Assembly (NCBI RefSeq): GCF_014836905.1
Contig: NZ_JACSPZ010000001.1
Location: 62,001-126,000, forward strand
Direction: 5' to 3'
Source: Solibacillus faecavium
GTDB lineage: Bacteria > Bacillota > Bacilli > Bacillales_A > Planococcaceae
Length of the DNA stretch: 64,000 nt
A model generated the notes under the pieces. That model searched no databases. It was not told the origin of the DNA and was given only the letters and a program-made list of their open reading frames with translations. Positions 9,402 through 19,237 of this stretch are shown here, one piece after another (within the stretch, counting starts at the first letter, position 1; each line of letters opens with the position of its first letter). A program made the position numbers and the translations under genes.

Positions 9402-10424
9402 TTAACGTACATAATGAATTACTTCGTTTCGAATTTCATACATGTCTTTTGGATTTTCAACATGCAGTCGATTCGCTAAAAATGTAATGACTCTCTTTGT
9501 TTTTGGCTCAATGTACAACATAGTTCCGGTAAAACCTGTATGACCCAGCCCGTTCATAAATAATCCACTTTTGCTAAAACCTAATGTTCTCTCATTCTCA
9601 TTAAGCTCCAGCAAATATTCTACAAGTTCAGCGTCTAAGAGCGAACCACCTCCTTTAATGTATAATTGTCCTAACTTACTAACCGTTTTATAACTTCCAA
9701 ATAATCCGGCATGTCCAGAAACCCCTTCAAAAAAATAATAGGCATTACCGTCATTAACGTGACCAACTATAGGCTGTTCAGGTGACCGCCAATTTGAGAA
9801 TGTTAAGCCCCTCTCCTTGCACATCTCATGTTCGATTTGATTCCCATACTCTGTTGCAGCAAATTCGGATTTCGGGCGGTTCAATAAAAAGCCACCATCG
9901 TCATCACCAATTTCATTTAGAATAAATTGAATCTGCTGTTCAAAAGTTCTAGCATCAATGCATTCACAGATAAAGCGTAATAGCATAAAATTTAGGTCGC
10001 TATAGGTCACTTCATTGCGTTTCGAATCTTTTGTCACATCAATATCATTTAGTATCATTTCAAAGCTTTTGCCATACTGATTATCGTTATAAAATGGATA
10101 CCAGCTAGTAATACCTGATGTATGAAGCAACAATTCACGAACCTTAACGTTACCAATTACTGGTGGGCCTATCTTAAAATCTCCCAGGCGGTCATCTAAA
10201 GACAGTCGCTTATTTGAGATATGATGAAGTACCAGTGTCGCAGTATATAACTTTGTTAAACTAGCTAAATCGAATAGCTTTGTTAAATCCATTGGGATTT
10301 CCCTATCTTTATTTGCCCAGCCTAAAGCAATAGTTTCGTAATCTTTTCCATCCTCCCAAATATTACAAATACCGCCTGCATAATATTGTTCGTCAATGCC
10401 TCTTTGGATAATTTTATGAAGCAA
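9402..10424 (-). CDS. Serine hydrolase of the beta-lactamase/AmpC fold, AmiE-like
   Basis: A 340-residue serine hydrolase. The nucleophile motif SxxK is seen as SLTK in FDLASLTKLYTA, the second motif as YSD in TYSDLNF, and a KTG-like box as HTGFTG near the C-terminus. The start is taken as TTG at 10424, four bases after the murR stop, because AAGGGGTG lies seven bases before it. This start gives no signal peptide, so the enzyme should be cytosolic. In B. subtilis the mur operon encodes AmiE, a related but exported MurNAc-L-Ala amidase. By position this enzyme may strip peptide from imported muropeptides. It could instead be another esterase or D-peptidase. Confidence 0.82.
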   Translation of the reverse strand: MLHKIIQRGIDEQYYAGGICNIWEDGKDYETIALGWANKDREIPMDLTKLFDLASLTKLYTATLVLHHISNKRLSLDDRLGDFKIGPPVIGNVKVRELLLHTSGITSWYPFYNDNQYGKSFEMILNDIDVTKDSKRNEVTYSDLNFMLLRFICECIDARTFEQQIQFILNEIGDDDGGFLLNRPKSEFAATEYGNQIEHEMCKERGLTFSNWRSPEQPIVGHVNDGNAYYFFEGVSGHAGLFGSYKTVSKLGQLYIKGGGSLLDAELVEYLLELNENERTLGFSKSGLFMNGLGHTGFTGTMLYIEPKTKRVITFLANRLHVENPKDMYEIRNEVIHYVR

Positions 10425-10428
10425 ATAA

Positions 10429-11280
10429 TCACACCCCTTTTTGAATAACTGCTTTAGTCTCTTTAAATAACTGAACAGATTTTTCAAAATCTTTCCGAGC
10501 GATACAAGTAAATAAAATATCAATCATATTTAGTTGTGAAATACGTGAAGAAGTTGCTCCTATACGCTCATTGGCTTCAGTAGCTGATACATACAAATTA
10601 ATATCAGCCAATGATTGAACTGTATTATTAATAAACGTAGTCAAGGCAATAATCGTTGTTCCTTTTTCCTTTGCTAACTTTGCAAATTCAACTATTTCCT
10701 TCGTCTCTCCTGAGTATGTCACTAGAAATACGATATCGTTTGGCTTTAAATGAACAGATTTCACAAGCATTTGATGACTGTCCGTCAAAGCTTCGCAACG
10801 TTTATCAATCCTTTGGCATTTCAGCATAAAATCCTGTGCTACTAATGCCGATGCCCCTACACCTGCAATAAAAATGGAATCGGATTTATACAGCATTTCA
10901 ATTGCGTCATTAAGCTTCCCATAATCAATCAGCTTTACCATCTCCAAAATCGCATTTTGATTGTTGTTAGAAATAATGGATACTGATTCCTCCAATGACG
11001 AATCTTTTAGTAGTTGCTTGTAAATGCCCTGCTGTTGATGTTCCATTTGCATATTTAAAGATGTTAAGATTCCCATCTTTAAATCCTTGAACCCTTCAAA
11101 TTCCAATTCTTTGCAAAATCGCACAATTGTTGCTTCACTTTTTTTGCTCGCCTGTGCCACTTGTTGGATGGAATTATTTATTACAAAATTAGGGTTATGC
11201 AGAATAAATTTTGCAACTTCTTTTTGAGTAGGTTTTAAATTATTAAAAATCATTTCAATTCTTGTAATGGCATCTTTCAT
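10429..11280 (-). CDS. murR: RpiR/MurR-family transcriptional regulator
   Basis: A 283-residue regulator with an N-terminal helix-turn-helix of the RpiR family (about residues 15-65, including SIQQVAQASKKSEATIVRFCKELEFEGF) and a C-terminal SIS domain (about 115-250) that binds phosphosugars. The best start is ATG at 11280, with AAAAGGATG upstream. It is the first gene of the operon and sits next to a perfect inverted repeat, which suggests autoregulation. MurR of B. subtilis belongs to the same class and responds to MurNAc-6-phosphate; the same effector is inferred here because MurQ is encoded in the operon. Confidence 0.88.
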   Translation of the reverse strand: MKDAITRIEMIFNNLKPTQKEVAKFILHNPNFVINNSIQQVAQASKKSEATIVRFCKELEFEGFKDLKMGILTSLNMQMEHQQQGIYKQLLKDSSLEESVSIISNNNQNAILEMVKLIDYGKLNDAIEMLYKSDSIFIAGVGASALVAQDFMLKCQRIDKRCEALTDSHQMLVKSVHLKPNDIVFLVTYSGETKEIVEFAKLAKEKGTTIIALTTFINNTVQSLADINLYVSATEANERIGATSSRISQLNMIDILFTCIARKDFEKSVQLFKETKAVIQKGV

Positions 11281-11293
11281 TTCAAACATCCTT

Positions 11294-11314
11294 TTATGAA
11301 ACTTTATTTCATAA
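11294..11314. promoter_or_regulatory. Inverted repeat before murR, probable MurR operator
   Basis: TTATGAAA and TTTCATAA are perfect 8-base arms separated by CTTTA. The repeat ends 13 bases upstream of the murR ATG and overlaps the TATTAT sequence that could be the -10 box of the minus-strand promoter. An RpiR-type dimer binding here would block transcription of the whole operon. Binding is inferred. Confidence 0.6.
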
Positions 11315-11370
11315 TAAACCAAATAATCAGAAATTTCATTACATTTTTAAAATTTTTCCTTTAAAGGGAA

Positions 11371-11403
11371 AAATAAAAAGAAAGCGACAATTATGCCGCT
11401 TTC
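11371..11403 (-). terminator. Rho-independent terminator after aroA
   Basis: Minus-strand arms GAAAGCG and CGCTTTC close a loop of ten bases and are followed by TTTTTATTTTT. The hairpin begins five bases after the aroA stop codon and separates the aromatic block from the murR operon. Confidence 0.85.
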
Positions 11404-11407
11404 CTTT

Positions 11408-12697
11408 TTATTTCGATAAACTATTAAGATGTTCAAAAAATGTTGGATACGAAACCGCGATACAGTCTGCGTCATCCAGTGTAACTTCTCCGTCTGCAAT
11501 TAATGCAGCGACAGCCCCCATCATACCGATTCGGTGATCGCCGTATGTTTTTAAGGAAGCACCTGCTAATTTTGTAGGACCTTCAATAATCATTCCATCA
11601 TCTGTTGCTTCAATATTCGCACCTAGTTTTTTCAGTTCATTCACAACGGCATCGATGCGGTTTGTTTCTTTTACCTTTAGTTCTTCGGCATCCTTAATAA
11701 TCGTTTTACCTGTTGCTTGTGTTGCCAACAGAGCGATAATTGGGATTTCGTCGATTAGTCGAGGAATAATTGCCCCCTCAATTACTGTGCCTGTAAGTTG
11801 AGATGTTCCAATTATAATTGTTGCAGTGGGCTCCGCTGCGTTTGCATCATCAATCTCGATTGTCATATTGGCACCCATATTTTGAAGCACTTGTAGGATG
11901 CCATCTCGCGTATCATTTACACCTACGTTTTCCAATACGATGTGACTATTATTAGTAATGGCCCCTGCGACTAAGAAAAAGGCTGCTGATGAAATATCAC
12001 CTGGTACGTTCACATGTGTTCCCGTTAGCTCTTGTCCACCTTCAAATGATACAACCCCGTCTTTCACCGTTACATTTGCACCAAACTGACGTAGCATACG
12101 CTCTGTATGGTCACGTGATACTTCGCTTTCTCTTACAATAGTTGTACCTTGCGCGCGAAGCCCTGCCATTAGGATGGCTGACTTTACTTGTGCACTTGCT
12201 ACAGGCATAGTGTAATCAATCGCTTGTAGTGGACCACCTTGAATGGCAAGTGGTGTATATTGCCCATTTTCGCGACCAGCAATTTGTGCACCCATTAAAC
12301 GAAGCGGATCGGCTACACGGCGCATTGGACGCTTGCCAATTGAAGCATCACCCGTCATAACTGTATGTAGCGATGTACCTGATAAAATCCCGAGCATTAA
12401 GCGAGTAGTTGTTCCGGAATTCCCTGTGTATAATACTTCTTTTGGTTCCATCCAATTATCAATACCTGGGCTATCAATCGTGACATTTGTTCCGTCCACT
12501 TCAATTTCAACACCCAACTTTTTAAAGCAGTCAATCGTGCTTAGGCAATCTTCGCCTAATAAAAATCCAGTTACCGTAGTCCTTCCTTTTGCGATTGAAC
12601 CAAACATAACCGAGCGATGTGAAATGGACTTATCCCCCGGTACTGTAATATTCCCTTTTAATGCCACCTGTTCGTATTGTAACGTTTTTGAACTCAT
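11408..12697 (-). CDS. aroA: 3-phosphoshikimate 1-carboxyvinyltransferase (EPSP synthase)
   Basis: Joins shikimate-3-phosphate and phosphoenolpyruvate to make EPSP, the sixth step of the shikimate pathway. The 429-residue protein has [18 protein letters not shown] near the N-terminus, [12 protein letters not shown] and [14 protein letters not shown], all EPSP-synthase signatures. The GNSGTTTR form (rather than GNAGTAMR) and the overall sequence fit the class II enzymes of Gram-positive bacteria. The ATG at 12697 has AGGAGGGG upstream and is preferred to the longer frame. It is the last gene of the aro block. B. subtilis calls this gene aroE. Confidence 0.97.
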   Translation of the reverse strand: MSSKTLQYEQVALKGNITVPGDKSISHRSVMFGSIAKGRTTVTGFLLGEDCLSTIDCFKKLGVEIEVDGTNVTIDSPGIDNWMEPKEVLYTGNSGTTTRLMLGILSGTSLHTVMTGDASIGKRPMRRVADPLRLMGAQIAGRENGQYTPLAIQGGPLQAIDYTMPVASAQVKSAILMAGLRAQGTTIVRESEVSRDHTERMLRQFGANVTVKDGVVSFEGGQELTGTHVNVPGDISSAAFFLVAGAITNNSHIVLENVGVNDTRDGILQVLQNMGANMTIEIDDANAAEPTATIIIGTSQLTGTVIEGAIIPRLIDEIPIIALLATQATGKTIIKDAEELKVKETNRIDAVVNELKKLGANIEATDDGMIIEGPTKLAGASLKTYGDHRIGMMGAVAALIADGEVTLDDADCIAVSYPTFFEHLNSLSK

Positions 12698-12753
12698 GCC
12701 CGAACCCCTCCTTAGAAAAATACATCCCGCCTTCAAAAAGCGAGATGTGTCCT

Positions 12754-13851
12754 TTATGAAATATACGTATCGTACTTTGCCTTATGTGCGATACATTGTG
12801 CTGCACGCTCACGGTCTTCATTTGTCTGGAAGCTTATCACTAAAATACCGAATACGTCTACCCTTGTTTCGACAATACGTATATTTGTAATACTAATATT
12901 ATCTTCTGCCAAAAAGCCCGTCACTTCCGAAATAACACCTGGATAATCCGGAATATCTACATATAAATCATAAGGCATATATAATGCGCCGTTAGCGATT
13001 GGCAGGCTGTCACGAACATCCCGCGCATCGCTAAAATATGCTTCAATTGCCTTTTCATCACCATTATCCAATAATTGACGAACACGATTCATTTCTTCAA
13101 GCCATGTATCGAGCTGACCGACAAGCTCTTTTCGATTTTGCAGTGTAATATCACGCCATAATGCAGGATTGGATGAAGCAATACGCGTAATATCACGGAA
13201 ACCTCCCGCTGCCAATGAAGATGTCATCGGATAGGCCTTCTTTTCAAAATTCAGTTGATGTACAAGTGAAGCAGCTATGATATGTGGAAAATGGCTAACA
13301 ACAGCAGTCATATGATCATGGATTTTAGCATCCACAACAACCATTTTCCCTAACGTAAATTTCAGCAAATTATCAAGCATTGCTAGCTTTTCGATTTCTT
13401 CGCCTTCATTTGGTGTTAGCATATAATAGGCATTTTCCAATAAATAAGGCTTCGCAGCAGTAATCCCACTTTTATGCGAGCCTGCCATCGGATGACCGCC
13501 GATAAACGTAATGCCTAGTTCTTTCAGTTCTTTTGCCTTGTCCATAATTTGTGTCTTCGTACTACCCGTATCAGTAATAATGACACTTTTTTTCAATTCC
13601 CATGATTTTAACTGCTCCATAAACTGGAGTGTCACGTTTACTGGTGTACCAAAAATAATAACATCTGCCTCTTTTGCAAATTCAGCTGGATCTTCTACAA
13701 CTTCGTGTACAACCTTTAATGTGCTAGCTAATTGTCTCGTTTGTTCATGGTAGTCATAGCCATACACTTTCGTACGCGGAGCCTTTTGAAGAGCTAACGC
13801 AACTGAACCGCCGATTAGCCCTAGTCCGATTACGAAAACATTACGTGTCAT
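12754..13851 (-). CDS. tyrA: Prephenate dehydrogenase with C-terminal ACT domain
   Basis: Converts prephenate to 4-hydroxyphenylpyruvate using NAD, the branch toward tyrosine. The 365-residue protein has the Rossmann motif [13 protein letters not shown] at residues 8-20, the catalytic region around [12 protein letters not shown], and a C-terminal ACT domain from about residue 290 ([26 protein letters not shown]) that typically mediates tyrosine feedback. Its start overlaps the hisC stop by four bases, which indicates coupled translation. AAGGAG precedes the ATG. Confidence 0.96.
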   Translation of the reverse strand: MTRNVFVIGLGLIGGSVALALQKAPRTKVYGYDYHEQTRQLASTLKVVHEVVEDPAEFAKEADVIIFGTPVNVTLQFMEQLKSWELKKSVIITDTGSTKTQIMDKAKELKELGITFIGGHPMAGSHKSGITAAKPYLLENAYYMLTPNEGEEIEKLAMLDNLLKFTLGKMVVVDAKIHDHMTAVVSHFPHIIAASLVHQLNFEKKAYPMTSSLAAGGFRDITRIASSNPALWRDITLQNRKELVGQLDTWLEEMNRVRQLLDNGDEKAIEAYFSDARDVRDSLPIANGALYMPYDLYVDIPDYPGVISEVTGFLAEDNISITNIRIVETRVDVFGILVISFQTNEDRERAAQCIAHKAKYDTYIS

Positions 13852-14948
13852 GCAAATACTCCTTGTTCTGTTAATACATCTTCAAGCAACTGTAAAAACT
13901 TCGCATTTTGAGCTTCAGTCCCAATCGTAACTCGTATATAACCTTCTAAACCAAGTGCAGCACCACTACGGATAATAAATCCGCGCTTCATCATTTCTTC
14001 AAAGACTACGTTACTATCAGCCTTCACTTCAAACATAATAAAGTTCGTTTGAGACGGGAAATAGTTTAATCCATGACGCTCACAAAATGCCACATACTGT
14101 TTTTTACCGATTTCATTTGCCACACGACAGCTTTCAATAAACTCCTGATCTTGTAAAGCAATTTGCGCAACCTGTTGGCTTAACACTGTATTGTTAAATG
14201 GTGCGCGTACTGGATCCAACTTTGCAATAACTTCCGGCTGTGCAATGCCATATCCCACACGGAATGATGCCAAACCGTAAGCTTTTGAAAACGTGCGAAG
14301 TAAAATTAAATTCGGATATTCACGGAAATAATGCAGTGTATCCTTATAAGATGGATCATTGACATACTCAATATAAGCCTCATCCAACACTACAAAAACA
14401 TCTTCAGGCACTTTTGCTAAAAATGCACTTAGTGCTTCGTCTGACACAATTGTTCCTGTAGGATTATTCGGATTGCATACCCAAACGACTGATGTTTTCT
14501 CATCAATGGCCGCCAGCATCGCATCCAAGTCATGCACACCTTCTTTTAAAGGTACTTTACGTACTTCGGCTCCTTCAATATCTGCGTTATGCCAGTATTG
14601 GGAAAACGATAAATCCGCCATCACGGTATTAACGCCTGGATATAATAATGCACGCGTTATAATAGCAATTAAATCATCGGAACCATTCCCTAAAATCAAT
14701 TCATTTTCCGCAACACTATAAAATTTCGCTAAAGATGTGCGTAAGCTTTGTGCATAGCCATCCGGATATATCGCATGATTTGTTTGTTGCTCCTGTAAAA
14801 ATTGTTGCACCTTTGGGGAACTGCCAAAGGGATTTTCGTTGGAAGCAAGTTTAATAACTTCATCCAATCCGAAAATTTTTTTTACTTCTTCAATCGGTTT
14901 TCCCGGTTGATAAGCTTTCATGCCAAATAACTGTTGTTTCCACTTCAT
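13848..14948 (-). CDS. hisC: Histidinol-phosphate / aromatic aminotransferase
   Basis: A 366-residue fold-type I PLP aminotransferase. Visible are NPNNPTG, DEAYIEY and the Schiff-base lysine in RTFSKAYGLASFRVGYG. In B. subtilis the hisC product of the aro block acts both in histidine synthesis and on phenylpyruvate and hydroxyphenylpyruvate; its place just before tyrA supports that dual role. It begins 25 bases after aroH, with GAGGAG before the ATG. The trp genes that separate aroH and hisC in B. subtilis are absent here. Confidence 0.95.
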   Translation of the reverse strand: MKWKQQLFGMKAYQPGKPIEEVKKIFGLDEVIKLASNENPFGSSPKVQQFLQEQQTNHAIYPDGYAQSLRTSLAKFYSVAENELILGNGSDDLIAIITRALLYPGVNTVMADLSFSQYWHNADIEGAEVRKVPLKEGVHDLDAMLAAIDEKTSVVWVCNPNNPTGTIVSDEALSAFLAKVPEDVFVVLDEAYIEYVNDPSYKDTLHYFREYPNLILLRTFSKAYGLASFRVGYGIAQPEVIAKLDPVRAPFNNTVLSQQVAQIALQDQEFIESCRVANEIGKKQYVAFCERHGLNYFPSQTNFIMFEVKADSNVVFEEMMKRGFIIRSGAALGLEGYIRVTIGTEAQNAKFLQLLEDVLTEQGVFA

Positions 14949-14973
14949 CGTTAACGTCTCCTCTAACTGGCGA

Positions 14974-15336
14974 TTATTTCACTAAATCTGGTCTTAACTT
15001 TACCGCATCCTCTAAATAAACATGACGGACTTCATGTTGCGGTATATCTGTATTAACATGCAATAAAACACGTATACATAATGGCAATGCACCAGGTACA
15101 TCCATCTCGTGCATACACATGATCGGTACATACTGCCACCCTGGCATTGTGCGTACTGACTTTGCAGGAAAGGCAGAGTGGATATCGGGTGTTGTTGATA
15201 TTGTAACGGATGCAATATTTTCCGGTTCAATATTGTTTTGCTTAGCAACTTCTTTTACAAGTCTCGCTGTTTCACCCCATACGTATTCAGCTTTATCTTC
15301 AGCAATCGTTATTGCCCCACGTATTCCACGAATCAT
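14974..15336 (-). CDS. aroH: Chorismate mutase, AroH type
   Basis: Rearranges chorismate to prephenate. At 120 residues it has the length of the trimeric AroH class, with RGIRGAITI at the start, the metal-free pseudo-alpha-beta barrel core, an arginine in SVRTMPGWQ, and LCIRVLLHVNT. It overlaps the aroB stop by four bases and has GGAGGTG before the ATG. It supplies prephenate for TyrA encoded two genes downstream. Confidence 0.96.
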   Translation of the reverse strand: MIRGIRGAITIAEDKAEYVWGETARLVKEVAKQNNIEPENIASVTISTTPDIHSAFPAKSVRTMPGWQYVPIMCMHEMDVPGALPLCIRVLLHVNTDIPQHEVRHVYLEDAVKLRPDLVK

Positions 15337-16424
15337 TTTTGCACCTCCGCCAGTAATGCTCTTAATTGTTGGTCAATTTGTTCACATTTTTCAAGTTCAA
15401 CTTTCTGAACGAATGGATGACCGATTGTATCAAGTAATACGAACTGTAATTGTCCGTAGTCTGCTTTTTTATCTTTTAATAAATACTCAGTTAACTGTTC
15501 GAATGTAAAGTCATGAACCGCTTCAAAAGGATAACCGTTTTCTAGGGCAAAATGTAAAAAGCGCTTCGTAAATTGATGGTTTACCTTACCGTATTGTTCA
15601 CTTAAAAGTAACGTATACAGAAGACCAATCATGACTGCTTCGCCATGTGCCACTCGACCATAGCCTGCTGCAGCTTCAATTGCGTGCCCATAAGTATGGC
15701 CTAAATTTAAAAATTTACGTACAGATTGTTCCGTCTCATCCTGTTCTACAATCGTTGCTTTTACTTGGATGCCGTGCGCTAAATAGTTAACTAACGTCTC
15801 CTCTGGAAGTTTCGTTACAAAATCGCCTTCCAAAAGTTCCTCAACCCATTGCGCATCTGAAATTAAAGCATGCTTAATTACTTCTGCCATCCCTGAGCGT
15901 ACTTCTTTTTCACTCAAACTATGTAAAAACGTAATGTCATAAATGACAGCGTCCGGCTGATAAAATGCACCAATCATATTTTTCCCGAGAGCATGGTTAA
16001 TGGCTGTTTTCCCGCCAACCGCTGAATCATGCGCCAAAATCGTAGTCGGCACTTGGACAAACGGAATGCCCCGCATATAAGTCGCGGCAACAAATCCTGC
16101 CAAATCACCTACTGCACCGCCACCAAAAGCAATTATAAGAGACTTTCGTGTACATTTTTGTTCCAATAAAAATGTTTGTACGGCATTATAGTTTTCAAAG
16201 CTTTTGCACGTTTCCCCGGCAGGCATTACATGGAGGTGGTACTCATACGGGAAATTAGCTTCAAAATAATGCTGCTGTGAACTCCAAACATTTTCATCTG
16301 TCAGCACTACAATTTTATCTGTTTTTGCAAATAAGTAGTTAAGTGCTGTCACTGCTTCTTTCAATATGCCTTTCCCAATCGTTACATCATACGAATGAGA
16401 TGCAGCCCGAACTGGAATCTTCAT
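15333..16424 (-). CDS. aroB: 3-dehydroquinate synthase
   Basis: Cyclises DAHP to 3-dehydroquinate, the second step of the shikimate pathway, with NAD and a divalent metal. The 363-residue protein has the GGGAVGDLAGFVAATYMRGI motif, VPTTILAHDSAVGGKTAINH, the metal-binding NLGHTYGHAIE segment, and a second histidine in VAHGEAV. The ATG at 16424 has AAAGGGG upstream and follows the aroC stop by one base. Confidence 0.96.
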   Translation of the reverse strand: MKIPVRAASHSYDVTIGKGILKEAVTALNYLFAKTDKIVVLTDENVWSSQQHYFEANFPYEYHLHVMPAGETCKSFENYNAVQTFLLEQKCTRKSLIIAFGGGAVGDLAGFVAATYMRGIPFVQVPTTILAHDSAVGGKTAINHALGKNMIGAFYQPDAVIYDITFLHSLSEKEVRSGMAEVIKHALISDAQWVEELLEGDFVTKLPEETLVNYLAHGIQVKATIVEQDETEQSVRKFLNLGHTYGHAIEAAAGYGRVAHGEAVMIGLLYTLLLSEQYGKVNHQFTKRFLHFALENGYPFEAVHDFTFEQLTEYLLKDKKADYGQLQFVLLDTIGHPFVQKVELEKCEQIDQQLRALLAEVQK

Positions 16425-16425
16425 A

Positions 16426-17607
16426 TTAAAACCCCTTTGTATACTGACGCATTTCATCTAATTGTGCTTTTAGCTGTGGCAACTGATCACTATGGAACTG
16501 TTCTACAATCGCCTTCGCGATTTCCCAGGCAATAACATGTTCAGCAACAATTGAAGCTGCAGGTACTGCACAGCTGTCAGAGCGCTCTACACTTGCTTTG
16601 AAAGGCTCTTTCGTTTCAATATCAACACTTTGCAATGGTTTATATAATGTAGGAATTGGCTTCATTACTCCTCTTACAACAATCGGCATTCCAGTAGACA
16701 TACCACCTTCAAGACCGCCTAGACGATTTGTTGCACGAGTATAACCTTTTTCTTCATCCCATAAAATTTCATCGTGTACTTCAGATCCCTTTTTACGTGC
16801 CATTTCAAAACCGATTCCGAACTCAACACCTTTAAATGCATTGATGCTTAACATAGCTCCTGCAAGCTTTGAATCCAATTTACGGTCATAATGTACATAG
16901 GAACCGATACCAGCTGGCAACCCTTCTACGATAACTTCAACGACACCACCAATGGAATCACCTGCTTGTTTTGCCTCATCAATCGCTTCCACCATTTTTG
17001 CCGAAGCTTCCGGATCTACACAATAGCATGGATCCTGCTCAACAATTGTGCGTATTTCGTCTGCTGTTTTGCCTTCCAATAAGTTCTGATCCGCTTTAAT
17101 GCCGACAATTTCAGTTACATGTGCAACAATCGAAATGCCTAGTTCATTTAACAATGCTTTTGCAACAGATCCAACAGCAACGCGCACCGTCGTTTCCCGG
17201 GCACTTGAACGTTCTAATACGTTACGCAAATCTCTGTGACCATATTTCATTCCACCTACTAAGTCCGCATGTCCTGGACGTGGACGTGAAATTTGGCGTT
17301 TAATTTCGGATGGATCAATATCTTCCGGCAGTTCTTCTGCCCCCATGATTTTCGTCCAATGCTTCCAGTCATCATTCGTTACTACTAATGCAACGGGAGA
17401 TCCCAACGTCTTTCCGTGACGAACCCCAGATACAATTTCTACAGTATCTGTTTCAATCTGCATGCGGCGTCCACGACCGTGGCCTCCTTGACGACGTTTT
17501 AAATCATAATTGATCTTTTCTGCGGTAATCGGTAATAATGAAGGCAACCCCTCAATAATTGTTGTTAGTTGTGGTCCGTGTGACTCACCTGCTGTTAAAT
17601 AACGCAT
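16426..17607 (-). CDS. aroC: Chorismate synthase
   Basis: Removes phosphate from EPSP to form chorismate, using reduced FMN. The 393-residue protein starts [15 protein letters not shown] and contains [12 protein letters not shown] and [14 protein letters not shown], all family signatures. It is the first gene of the aro operon (aroF in B. subtilis naming), and a TATAAT-like sequence at 17745-17750 on the minus strand could serve as its -10 box. No TRAP- or T-box-like leader was recognised in front of it. Confidence 0.97.
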   Translation of the reverse strand: MRYLTAGESHGPQLTTIIEGLPSLLPITAEKINYDLKRRQGGHGRGRRMQIETDTVEIVSGVRHGKTLGSPVALVVTNDDWKHWTKIMGAEELPEDIDPSEIKRQISRPRPGHADLVGGMKYGHRDLRNVLERSSARETTVRVAVGSVAKALLNELGISIVAHVTEIVGIKADQNLLEGKTADEIRTIVEQDPCYCVDPEASAKMVEAIDEAKQAGDSIGGVVEVIVEGLPAGIGSYVHYDRKLDSKLAGAMLSINAFKGVEFGIGFEMARKKGSEVHDEILWDEEKGYTRATNRLGGLEGGMSTGMPIVVRGVMKPIPTLYKPLQSVDIETKEPFKASVERSDSCAVPAASIVAEHVIAWEIAKAIVEQFHSDQLPQLKAQLDEMRQYTKGF

Positions 17608-17757
17608 TAAACACTTTCTCCCTTCAACTCGCTAAAGTATGTATTTTTCACTATAACATATTTTATACTAAATAACAGTACTGATTCACCTAACTAATAT
17701 GTCATTTTAGAATATTCTGAACGTTCCAACTAAGAAACGGCACAATTATAAGCAAAT

Positions 17758-17797
17758 AAAACAAAAATACACTTTTCGCTATTTTATACGAAAAGCG
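17758..17797 (-). terminator. Rho-independent terminator after cheR
   Basis: Minus-strand arms CGCTTTTCG and CGAAAAGTG (one G-T pair) are followed by TATTTTTGTTTT. It lies about 60 bases after the cheR stop, so cheR is transcribed separately from the aro genes. Confidence 0.8.
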
Positions 17798-17857
17798 CAT
17801 TAGTATGTAGCTTTTAAAGTATTTCACAGCAGTCTTCCTAATTTTTAAAAAGCTATA

Positions 17858-18643
<786 letters not shown>

Positions 18644-18708
18644 TCATCTAACGTATGCCTATTATAGCCGAAAATTTCTGAATCTGAAATAGTTTTTACC
18701 TATAAAGG

Positions 18709-18939
18709 TTATTCAGTGCGTCTGTCCAGCAAAAGCTGTTTTGACTGTTCAAGCTCAAGCTTCATTTTTTCGGTTTCTGAATCATAGCTTTGTAAACGGA
18801 TTTGTTCAAGCTGTGTCTCTTTTTCCAGCATCTTTATTTGTAATTTTAAACTCGATCGTTTATGGGCAGTTAATATTGCTGTAAGTGCAATAACGGCTCC
18901 AGAGCCAAAAATAATAGAGATAATAAGAATATCTTCCAT
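18709..18939 (-). CDS. Small membrane-anchored coiled-coil protein, tandem copy C
   Basis: A 76-residue protein with one N-terminal membrane helix (about residues 3-24) and then a charged helix (about 30-74) with heptad-like leucines, ending in KMKLELEQSKQLLLDRRTE. It is the most diverged of three adjacent paralogues: the shared block is E-T-E-K-M-K/R-L-E-L-E-x-[ST]-K-Q-L-L-L. No known domain was recognised. The topology suggests a cytoplasmic coiled coil held at the membrane. Function is unknown. Confidence 0.75.
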   Translation of the reverse strand: MEDILIISIIFGSGAVIALTAILTAHKRSSLKLQIKMLEKETQLEQIRLQSYDSETEKMKLELEQSKQLLLDRRTE

Positions 18940-18969
18940 ACGGTTTAATACGCTCCCCTGATTAATATT

Positions 18970-19200
18970 TTACTTGCCTGATTGACTTGTTGATTGTGTA
19001 TCGAGCAGTAACTGTTTTGTATGTTCCAATTCAAGCTTCATCTTTTCTGTTTCTTTATCGAAATTTTCAAGTCTTAGTTTTTCTAGCTCGATTTCCTTAT
19101 CAAGACGTTTTAAATCAATTTTTTTATTTCTAGTATACGTATCTGTTAGAATTCCTACTACAGCGATTATTGTAATCATTATCCAAAACATGAATGTCAC
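18970..19200 (-). CDS. Small membrane-anchored coiled-coil protein, tandem copy B
   Basis: A 76-residue paralogue of its neighbours. A membrane helix spans about residues 3-21 (FWIMITIIAVVGILT), then KKIDLKRLDKEIELEKLRLENFDKETEKMKLELEHTKQLLL forms a long amphipathic helix in short overlapping repeats. It is very close in sequence to copy A, so duplication is recent or conserved by selection. It starts 37 bases after copy A ends. No family function is known to me. Confidence 0.78.
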   Translation of the reverse strand: MTFMFWIMITIIAVVGILTDTYTRNKKIDLKRLDKEIELEKLRLENFDKETEKMKLELEHTKQLLLDTQSTSQSGK

Positions 19201-19237
19201 CCCTTCTAAAAAAAATCGCTATTGGTTAAATAAATAC

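Noticed and set aside
12243-12890. Long plus-strand open frame (215 codons) opposite aroA and tyrA
   Set aside because: It is antisense to two clearly conserved genes, has no ribosome binding site and its product has no recognisable pattern.
17608-17757. TRAP-binding or T-box leader before the aro operon
   Set aside because: No series of GAG/UAG triplets and no T-box motif; only a possible TATAAT -10.
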